Shown here in pieces: positions 22,770 to 30,321 of a stretch of 30,321 nt of DNA (position 1 is its first letter; each line of letters begins with the position of its first letter). The notes below the pieces were generated by a model. It had not been told where the DNA came from and did not search any database. It worked only from the letters and a program-made list of their open reading frames with translations. This DNA comes from Plantago elongata. Lineage: Eukaryota > Streptophyta > Magnoliopsida > Lamiales > Plantaginaceae. The stretch is from the NCBI GenBank assembly GCA_036897095.1, contig JAYMSP010001617.1, forward strand, positions 1-30,321, read 5' to 3'. The position numbers were made by a program, and so were the translations under genes.

Positions 22770-22836
22770 TAATGCGTGACTTGAATCGCCGACCTACAGG
22801 TTGGAGGTGAAACGTCCGACCAACTGAGCTGCGGCA
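22770..22836 (-). repeat. tRNA-like sequence (SINE head or tRNA pseudogene)
   Basis: The minus strand reads GCCGCAGCTCAGTTGGTCGG and ends CGGCGATTCAAGTCACGC. AGCTCAGTTGG (22820-22830) fits an RNA polymerase III A box and GATTCAAGTC (22778-22787) fits a B box, with tRNA-like spacing of about 33 bp. A clean cloverleaf with a paired acceptor stem is not evident, so a tRNA-derived SINE or a decayed tRNA is more likely than a working tRNA gene. The SINE body and tail were not delimited. Confidence 0.6.
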
Positions 22837-22849
22837 AGGAGATACAACA

Positions 22850-23709
22850 ATGGCGATGGAACATAGAATAACGGCCGAGTAAATAGTTATGACAGATGGT
22901 TTTCCTTTTTTCTAATTTAGGCTAGGGATATTTTGGAATTGAGAAAGATAAGAGGTTTATTTTGTAAAAAATAAAAAGAAACTAACTTGGATAGCTTTTC
23001 AATTACCTAGGTGATTTAATAAGTTTCACTTTTATGTAATGATTTTTTTATTATTTAATGGTAAAAAACTCATGAAAATTAGTGGTCAATAGAGTTTAAG
23101 AGGGAGTCAAGTATTTCTTTGTGTATGCAGATTATTCCATGACTGCAGACCCTTACACAAAATTCTTGTTGACCCGCATACTTACTGTTACCGGACAAGT
23201 TACTTCACTTGTACTGGGTCAGAAAAGATTATGTTTTTATTACTGTAGGTGTTTCTTTTCAAGAGCATAAGGATTTTACTTTTGATAACATAGTTCTAGA
23301 CATTTGTAAAATGAAACATGGGCATGTTTACTAGAAGAAATGGAAAAAATAGAAAATAAAAAAGGGAGGTGGAGAATGATTATGTAATGAGTGTACATAT
23401 TTGTTATCCAACTTCCAAATATAGGTTCTGATAAAAACAAAGTTGAATCGAGATGGTCAATAGTCAAACACATTCTTCCACAACATTGTTGAAGAATTAT
23501 TTGTCTATAACTGTTGATGGCCTAGCTTCCACGGTTGCATCGGGCAGGAACATATCTGTTTTAAATCGTTGTTGTTGTCCGCCGCCGTACCATGCAACAC
23601 CTTCACCATTATTGATCATAAATACATTTATCACATATCCAAGAGAAGGGACGACCACGACGACAACAACGATACATCATCATACACATTGAGGTACTAA
23701 CTAATTGGT
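22850..23709 (+). other. Upstream region of the kinase gene
   Basis: This 860-bp spacer must contain the promoter and 5' leader of the kinase gene, but no convincing TATA box or element end could be picked. A 79-codon frame at 23453-23692 with a Thr/His run ends 17 bp before the start codon. It could be an upstream ORF if the transcript starts early, but its composition is not protein-like. Confidence 0.4.
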
Positions 23710-26700
23710 ATGTGCATGGCGAATTTGTTGGAAGAAGGTTCATACATATCGACCTTGGTTGCTATTGACCGTGACAAGAATAGCCAACATGCTGTTAAAT
23801 GGGCCGTCGAGAATCTTAAGCTCAAGGATGACCGGATAATCCTTGTTCACGTTACCACACAACTCAATCGTAGGTATTTTTACTCTGTTTTTGCCAGAAT
23901 GTTGGTAAAAAGAACTCGAATAAATGAGATGGTTTGCAAAGTAATTGTTCCATCCAAGCTTCATAATTTGCCTTTTTTATGGTGTCATTCCGATTTTTAA
24001 AATTTTCAATTTTGATAATTGTTACATTCTCCCCAAATTAACATATAGCCACGTACGTAATACACTAACATTTTCTACATCACATATATAAATATCTATT
24101 CATTCCATTTTGAATATATTTACAGTTGGGAAGTGATGTTATGCATACATATTATGACATTGAAACTATGCTTACGGTTTAAGAAATTGATTGTGCTTAA
24201 TTTTGACAGCGAATTCCTCAAATCAGGCTCGTTCACCGAATGCAGCTGAAATGCAAAAGCTCTATCTGCCTTATCGAGGTTTCTGCGCTCGAAAAGGGGT
24301 ATGTATTTTTGACACTAATACGTACGTACTTAAGTTATCTCATATATCTTTTTGACGGGAAGTATTAATTATTGATGACAGATTCGCGCAAAGGAAGTGA
24401 TACTACATGACCTTGATGTTGCAAGTGCACTCTGTGAGTATATCCGAGCAAGTTCATTCACATCCATCGTTCTTGGTGCTTCATCTCGGAGTGCATTAGC
24501 AAGGGCATTTAAGAGTACAGACGTTCCAACTAATGTAGGAGCATCTGCACCTAACTTTTGTTCCGTCTATGTTGTTTCAAGAGGGAAGACCACCAAGATT
24601 AAGTCTGCAACTGAGTCCCCAAAATTTAAGCCTACATTATCATCCACTAACAATCAACCTTCAGGGAAATTTCATCAGTAAGTAGATAGATCTTCAATAT
24701 ATTTATTTATCTACCATACCTACCTACCTTATAATCATGCATGTGAGTACGTATTGATGTTATGTCATTTCACAGTCTAGGTAGTGGGAGAAACTCACCA
24801 CCTGATATATGGGAGGCTAACAGGACTGGTCTTGCATCAAATATTAGAGATTATCCATTTGCTCCAAGGGAAAGAAGCAACTCACCCTCACCTCATGGAT
24901 CTATTGATAACAATGATTTTATGCACTTGCTAAATTGGGAAAACCGCGAAGGACCAGAATCAACAAAAACTAGCTGCGAATCCTCACCGTATGGTAGCAA
25001 TTTCAACTCCCCGCATGCTTCAGGAACAGGTGACATCATGATTATGAGGAACAGATATCCTGATGGAAAGATGTTTATGGTGAACAAAATAAATTTTTTC
25101 ATTAGTTCTGCCTCTGGATCAAGCGATAATTCAGGAGACCAGAGTTTCCGGTCAGATGTCTCATTTGAACAACTTGATATCTCTCGAACTTCAGAATCAC
25201 CCAGAAGCTCTGCATCCTCACAAACAGCAGTAAGTTCAAAATCTGACACGTGTATACGGTGATATAAACGAGATTGTTTTCCATAATATCATCAATAACC
25301 TGACTGATTTAAGAAATGAATAATATATGTTCTAGGAAATAGAGGATGAATTAAGAAGATTGAAACTGGAGTTGAAGCAATTCACTGAAATGTACAATGT
25401 AGCTTGCCGAGAAGCTGTTACTGCAAGGGAAGAGGTACAAGGCATAGTTCAATGGAAATCAGAAGAGGGAAGTAATCTAGAAGAAGCTTTACATGCCCAA
25501 GAGGTTGCATTAGCCATCGTTGAAAGGGAAAGACAGAAATATAAAGTTGCAATTGAAGTAGCAAACAAGGCACAACGCATAGCAGATCTGGAGTCGGATA
25601 AGAGAAAACGTGCAGAGATGAGGTTCAAAAACGATTCAGGAGATAAGTACAAGGCAATTTATGCACTCACACAAAACGTGGTTCGATATAGGAAGTACAC
25701 AATTCAAGAAATTGAGATAGCGACAAATTACTTTCTCGGGTCAAATAAGATTGGTGAAGGTGGCTATGGACCTGTCTTCAAAGCTATGCTTGATCACACT
25801 CCTGTTGCTATTAAGGTTCTAAGACCGGATATATCAGAAGGCCAAAAACAGTTTCAAAGAGAAGTTGAGGTGTTGAGTAGGATGAGACACCCCCATATGG
25901 TTATCCTTATGGGAGCATGTCCTGAGTATGGTTGCTTGGTATATGAATATATGGAAAATGGGAGTCTAGAAGACAGACTATTCTGCAAAGATGGTACTCC
26001 ACCCCTACCCTGGGGTGACCGATTCAGAATAGCTGCAGAAATTGCCACTGCACTGAATTTTCTACATCAAACAAGACCAGAGCCCCTGGTGCACCGTGAC
26101 CTTAAACCTGGAAATATCCTATTGGACAGAAACTATGTGAGCAAAATAAGTGATGTTGGCCTAGCGAGGCTAGTCCCCCCATCCATAGCCGATAGTGTCA
26201 CTCAATATTACATGACAGCTGCAGCAGGAACTTTTTGTTACATTGACCCAGAGTACCAACAAACTGGAATGTTAGGAACCAAATCAGACATATATTCTCT
26301 AGGCGTAATGTTGTTGCAAATCATAACTGCAAGGCCGCCAATGGGTTTGACACATCATGTTCAGACCGCAATAGATAGAAGTTGTTTTGCTGACATTCTT
26401 GATTCCAAAGTTGAAGACTGGCCAGTTGAGGAGGCTTTATGTTATGCAAAATTAGCCTTAAAATGTTGTGAGTTGAGGCGCAAGGACCGCCCTGATCTTG
26501 ACACAATGATATTACCTGAACTTGGACGCCTAAGGGACCTTGACCCACAAAATAAACTTGAAGGAGGCTATTATTATATGTATGGACACAATAATTATCA
26601 AGAAACCTCAACTTTGAGCCAGGTTTGTTTGATAACCAAAACATGCTTATTACAACAATCATGACCAATCTATTTGTGTTTTAGTTTTAACTATTGATTT

Positions 26701-26801
26701 TGGTTGGGCAGAACACTCAAACTATCAGTTCGGAATTGCAATCTGATGATCGTACAAGAACATGCAACAGCACAGTTACAACACAGGGAACCATGGATTA
26801 G
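23710..26801 (+). CDS. USP-domain receptor-like cytoplasmic kinase (RLCK-IX / PUB-kinase type, no U-box), 791 aa
   Basis: Six exons join in frame with GT-AG introns: 23710-23869, 24210-24298, 24382-24677, 24776-25229, 25336-26622 and 26712-26801. The start ATG follows an in-frame TAA at 23698; a second ATG at 23716 is possible. Residues about 12-150 form a universal-stress-protein (adenine nucleotide alpha-hydrolase-like) domain (STLVAIDRDKNSQHAVKWAV; IVLGASSRSALARAFK). Residues about 155-330 are a Ser-rich linker and about 334-432 a charged coiled coil. The kinase (about 465-735) has GEGGYGPV 473-480, catalytic K493, HRDLKPGN 586-593, DVG 606-608 in place of DFG, GTFCYIDPEY and the KDRPD arginine R718. 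DVG is, as I recall, usual in this family, so activity is plausible. Many relatives end in a U-box (E3 ligase); here exon 6 adds a 29-residue Ser/Thr-rich tail instead, which fits the U-box-less members. Probably cytosolic or membrane-associated Ser/Thr kinase; substrates unknown. It looks intact. Confidence 0.95.
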
Positions 26802-26825
26802 TTTTGCAGCACTTTCTTCAGGATG

Positions 26826-26930
26826 AATATATATATATATATATATGTATGTATATATATATATATATGTATGTATATATATATATATGTATATATGTAT
26901 ATGTATATATACATATATACATATACACAC
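26826..26930. repeat. AT/GTAT microsatellite just after the kinase stop codon
   Basis: About 100 bp of TA dinucleotides broken by GTATG steps begin 25 bp after the stop codon, so they probably lie in the 3' UTR. Its end holds a perfect hairpin: GTATATGTATAT (26897-26908) with ATATACATATAC (26915-26926). Confidence 0.95.
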
Positions 26931-27447
26931 ATTAATTTCTTAACCTCAATCTCTGTTTAGAGAAATGAGAATTTGGATTTTGCAGCTTCAGGATTTGGAG
27001 TGATTGACGGGTAGATGTAGTTTATTTTCAAAGAGCAGAGAATATGAAGTAAACTTTTGTCCAAACAATTATAGTATTTATCATTGTAAATACTCATGTT
27101 TAAGAAGGTTTTTCCTAAAATTTATTTTGCCTCCTTTGTTGAGCTTGCATTTCTAATGCAGTATCTTTGATAACGGACTAGCAAATCCAATGCCTAGCTT
27201 ACTTTCATTCTATTGGGACAAATGTACTTATATTAGTAACATATGAAAAATGTTAAGCGGGCTTATGTTTTGGCTTCGTATGTGCTCATAGCACCAAAGT
27301 GCAGATCGCATTAAGTTGACCAATAAACAGTCTCGTCAACTTGTTATGAGGACCTTGGCCTTTGACCACTAAGTCCACAGACCACAGCCCAAGACTGAGC
27401 TCAAGGTCGTGGCAGCACCGTCGACGTTGCACAAACCAACACGATTA
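26931..27447. other. Kinase 3' flank, no gene seen
   Basis: This holds the likely rest of the 3' UTR and spacer. No unmistakable AATAAA was placed. One perfect short dyad, AAGTTGAC/GTCAACTT (27313-27320 and 27335-27342), lies in a more GC-rich stretch (27290-27430) of unknown origin. Confidence 0.5.
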
Positions 27448-28034
27448 TATATTTTAGTGTATAACTTTATCATCAGCCATAATGAGACAGTTTCAATTTT
27501 CATACATTAGTTTGGTATCGTCCAATTTCAATACGCAAGAACAACTTAATTGGAATTATGGTACTCTGATTAATTTGCTGACGTGGCAACCAAAAAATGT
27601 TTCATAAGTATGTTGAATGTATACCACTTTGTTTTGACCAGAAAAAAGGAAAAGAAAATGCATTTATGTGGACAAGTGTCGGACTTATGTTTATATATGA
27701 TGTATTCCTTAAAAAGAAAGTAGAAGTGAATTTAAAAATTCAATAACATTATAAAAAATAAAAATGCAATATTTTATAGTATGAATTGAATAAACAATAT
27801 TCATATTTGATTACAATTTTTTTAATTTTCAAATTTAAGTCATCTTCTTCTTCCCTTAGACTCCATTGAAGAGTTTGAATTTGAGATTCAGAGCTTACAT
27901 TGCAATGGATTTGGACCAATAATTATACCTTTCTTCATCATAGGCATACTCTATCTCCAACTCCTACAAATTCAGTTTTCAAATCTTCTCCAAGATTTCA
28001 ATTCTTTCTTTTTTCCTAAAAGTTCTTCCATACA

Positions 28035-28231
28035 AGCTCAAGCTTCCATGAGAGATGGAGGCTGGAGCTTCATACATAGTAGGAAGCTCCACACAAACGG
28101 AGCTTCCTTCCATGGAAGCTTCAGCACTAGTGGAGCTTCTCATCGAAGCTCTCGGATCTGTAGAAGCTTTGAGATCTGGAACCACTTCAGACCCGGCAGC
28201 TTTCATGGGAAGCTCCCCGAGGATTGGAGCT
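28035..28231. repeat. Quasi-periodic AGCT block (GGAGCTTC / GAAGCTCC)
   Basis: Twelve AGCT tetramers start at 28035, 28041, 28066, 28085, 28101, 28117, 28134, 28147, 28165, 28198, 28211 and 28228. Most spacings are 13-19 bp, with one of 33. They sit in GGAGCTTC or its complement, in both orientations, and five CCATGG palindromes accompany them (about 28112-28307). A 105-codon minus-strand frame (27979-28296) is open across it but is of repeat composition. Confidence 0.8.
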
Positions 28232-28371
28232 TCCAAGGCTTCCAACCATGGGAGATCCAAGTTCCATGGTCCAACCATGGAAGCAGCCTCCTCCATGAGA
28301 CCATGGAATTAATTGAAAGAAAAATAAAATAAAAATATTTGTAGATAATTTATTCATTCTCAATTTTGAAG

Positions 28372-28423
<52 letters not shown>

Positions 28424-28454
28424 ATATTATTATTAATTATTATTATATTATTAT
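28372..28454. repeat. ATT microsatellite
   Basis: About 15 ATT repeats are followed by degenerate ATT/AATT units. The tract lies inside the long-inverted-repeat element. Confidence 0.95.
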
Positions 28455-28793
28455 GTTAAATTAATAATTTATTATGATTTTTTATAATTATATTTGACTT
28501 TACAATTTTAATTTAGAGTTTTGATGTGAATATATATATTCTAAGTGAATCAGAAAGTGACATGTGTCAAGTTAAATGTTTTTCTTTTTTTTTTTTTTTT
28601 TCAAAATCGACAAAAATAAAGTTTACATACGTACTTTGAATTTTTTGATTGCAACGTCATCGAATTGATCGGAAAATTGAACAGGGAACCAAAATTCCAA
28701 TAAGGTTGTTCTTGCGTACTGATTGGACGATATAAAGCTAATGTATTAAATTGAAACTGTCTAATTGTAGTATACTAAAAAAATAATTTACCC

Positions 28794-29199
28794 GTATAAG
28801 GGTTTATTTCTGTCAACACTTGTACCAATAGCTTATCATTTGAACTCATATGTTTGTTTGTCTTGTCCAAGTGTTTTTTCTTTTATTAGGTGTTAAGAGT
28901 TGTTTGCTCGAGGGCGAGCAAAGGTTAGGTTTGGGGAGTTTGATCGATGAGTCGATATTTTAAAAGACTCATTTAGTACTTTTCCATGTTTTTTTATGTC
29001 TGATTATTGCAAAGCTACTTGTTGAAGTTAGAGGGGGATAGAAAATTACATGAGTATACGGGCTTATATCTGTCAATACTTGTACCAATAGCTTATCATT
29101 TGAACTCATATGTTTGTGTGCCATGTCCATGCGTTTTTTCTTCTCTTAGGTCTTAGAGTTGTTTGCTCGAGCGTGAGTAAAGGTTAGGTTTGGGGAGTT
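28794..29199 (+). repeat. Duplicated 3' internal end of a Gypsy-type element
   Basis: Two direct copies about 258-260 bp apart share TACCAATAGCTTATCATTTG, a stem-loop (28903-28922 and 29162-29181) and GGTTAGGTTTGGGGAGTTTG before an LTR start. The first copy is followed by about 100 bp of LTR head (from 28941), the second by the longer LTR at 29200. It is a fossil without coding sequence. It resembles the end at 16860-17386. Confidence 0.7.
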
Positions 29200-29871
29200 T
29201 GATGACTCAATGTTCTAAAGACTCATTTAGTACTTCTTTCCATATTTTTTTACGTCTTATAGCTTGTATTTATTGATTTTTTTGTCTAGTGTCACATTTG
29301 GATTTTTTGTGTGTTTTTAGTGTTTCTTAGGTACTTAACTGCAAAAGGCAAGGTAATGAGGGACCAGGATGCAAAGAGGACTCAAAAAGCTTCTAGAAGC
29401 ACCATTAGACCATCATAGTGGATCACTACTCCAAGGATGTGACTAGAACGTTGAGAAAAGGGTGCAAAGATAGGGGAAATGGATTTTCACACGGATCATG
29501 GCTCAATGCGTTGAGAACATCAACAAATGAGCTCACCGCGGTCCAATATTCCAGAATGATTGTGACATGAGCCAGACCACGATGTGATGGTGTCACTCAC
29601 CACGGTGAGGACTACCAAGACAGATTCAAACACGTTTTCTGGCAGTTTTTCTCAGTACTTTGATTTTAGGCTTCCTTGAACTATAAGTAGATTCTTTCTA
29701 ACCGTCATTTAACATATTTTTAAATTCTCCTAATTTCATACTATCAATTTCAAGCATTGTAAACACTTACCTATTTCATAATTTGAAGAAGCTTTCATTG
29801 ATCTTTCTGACAATTGTAGGGACCATTAGGCACCCAAGTATACAATCGTACAAGTTAGGCGGTTTCTTTTA
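29200..29871 (+). repeat. Gypsy-type (Tat/Ogre-like) LTR, interrupted by a CACTA element
   Basis: It starts TGATGACTCAATG right after TTTGGGGAGTT. It contains a T-rich run, a GC-richer block (29530-29620) with the dyad CTCACC-AC-GGTGAG, and ACTATAAGTAG near 29690 as a TATA candidate. The order T-rich, GC dyad, TATA equals that of the LTR at 17387. It is cut at 29871 by the CACTA terminus; the rest lies beyond the window or is absent. Confidence 0.55.
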
Positions 29872-30321
29872 CACTACAAGAAAACTGGTAAATAGCGACG
29901 CTATATGGCGACGGATAAAATCTGTCGCCATATAGCGACGAATCGCTATTGAATAGCGACGGATAAGTTTATTCATCGCTAGATTATTAAACCGGCCATT
30001 TAAAAACAAATTGTTTTAGCGACGGATGAACTTATCCATCGCTAAAAATCTTTTATTATTGGGGACTGGGCAGAACAACCCCATTCTTCTCCTCTTCCAT
30101 TTTTCTTCTCCTCTTCCGTTTTCTCCTCCTCTCCCATAGCCCTCGCCGGTCGCCGCCTCGCCGCGTCTCCGCCTTCATCTCTCAATTCGGAATCGAGGTA
30201 TTTACTATTTCAAATTTGGGGATTTTTGTGATTTTGAAGTGTTTAGTATGTAGTTAGTTTGAGATTTGCAATTGATGTATTTGTGAAGTGTATAGTAGCT
30301 ACATTTGCTTAAATTGAATTG
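29872..30321 (+). mobile_element. CACTA (EnSpm/CACTA) transposon, left terminus
   Basis: CACTACAAGAAAACTGGTAA at 29872 is the canonical plant CACTA end, and TTA before it would be the 3-bp target copy. Subterminal TAGCGACGG motifs occur in both orientations (29893-30050), as is typical for transposase-binding subterminal repeats. The element continues past the window, so its size, transposase and right end are unknown. Confidence 0.85.
30085..30197 (+). other. Leader-like exon candidate within the CACTA element
   Basis: A CT-rich stretch (CTTCTCCTCTTCC repeats) gives way to a GC-rich run (CGCCGGTCGCCGCCTCGCCG), then AATCGAG followed by GTATTTACTATTT, a reasonable splice donor at 30198. The sequence after it is T-rich and intron-like. 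This looks like the 5' leader and first non-coding exon of a gene inside the element, either its transposase gene or a captured host gene. Confidence 0.4.

Larger units (their letters stand above)
27448..28793. mobile_element. Long-inverted-repeat DNA element (about 1.35 kb), non-autonomous
   Basis: About 27486-27610 matches the reverse complement of about 28638-28766 at roughly 80 percent by eye (shared: GACAGTTTCAATTT, ATCGTCCAAT, ACGCAAGAACAAC, TTGGAATT). The similarity extends outward to TTTTAGTGTATA and TATACTAAAA. The right end reads AATAATTTACCC (28793); GGGTAAATT-type ends are common in plant Mutator-like elements. The left terminus and target duplication are not clear. The core holds an AGCT-rich quasi-periodic block and an ATT microsatellite, with no transposase. 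Confidence 0.75.

Noticed and set aside
22770-22836. Functional tRNA gene
   Set aside because: The A and B boxes are plausible but a paired acceptor stem and clean anticodon arm are not, so it is reported as tRNA-like only.
23453-23692. 79-codon frame just upstream of the kinase
   Set aside because: It has Thr/His runs from a repetitive leader, no recognisable domain, and no evidence that the transcript starts this far upstream.
24893-25249. 118-codon minus-strand frame over kinase exon 4
   Set aside because: It is antisense to a clearly coding exon with matching splice phases, with no homology recognised.
26691-26930. Minus-strand frame with Ile/Tyr repeats
   Set aside because: It is a translation of the TA microsatellite and antisense of the last kinase exon.
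27979-28296. 105-codon minus-strand frame and overlapping plus-strand frames
   Set aside because: They are open on both strands only because the AGCT/CCATGG repeat lacks stop codons; the composition follows the repeat.

Overview
This is a plant nuclear window, most likely from a eudicot. It is repeat-rich and holds one clear host gene: a six-exon gene at 23710-26801 (+) for a USP-domain receptor-like cytoplasmic kinase of the RLCK-IX / PUB-kinase type. Its GT-AG introns, the plant-specific kinase family, the Copia, Gypsy, CACTA and MITE elements and the AT-rich spacers all point to a flowering plant. The species cannot be named from sequence alone.

Left third (1-16593): three Ty1/Copia fossils. 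A (1-2943, minus) and B (2944-8622, plus) belong to one family, lie in opposite orientation, and meet exactly at B's 5' LTR, so B appears to have jumped into A. A also carries a 221-bp MITE with a perfect 9-bp target-site duplication. C (8625-16593, minus) is a different, Sirevirus-like Copia element. It has a 5' LTR, a primer-binding site, gag, pol, a long post-pol spacer with a three-copy GC-rich motif, and an acidic envelope-like / 'putative plant transposon protein' ORF that abuts B. All three are broken.

Middle (16594-21783): a Stowaway-like MITE end, then the 3' end of a probable Tat/Ogre-type Gypsy element. Its LTR (17387-21251) hosts two further insertions: an 882-bp long-inverted-repeat transposon with an 8-bp duplication (18100-18981), and a 1618-bp minus-strand solo LTR bounded by TGTAA/TTACA (19026-20643). 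A second LTR head of the same style lies in opposite orientation at 21783.

Right third: a degenerate minisatellite, a tRNA-like (SINE-type) sequence, the kinase gene, an AT microsatellite just after its stop codon, a long-inverted-repeat DNA element (about 27448-28793) with a quasi-periodic AGCT-rich core, a duplicated Gypsy 3' end (28794-29199) leading into an LTR (29200-29871), and the terminus of a CACTA transposon (29872 to the window end) with nested hairpins and a leader-like block.

The most interesting non-coding signals are two hairpins shared by the diverged Gypsy-type ends: one just before the polypurine tract and one at the first bases of the LTR. Both keep their pairing while their sequences differ, which suggests conserved RNA or DNA structure.
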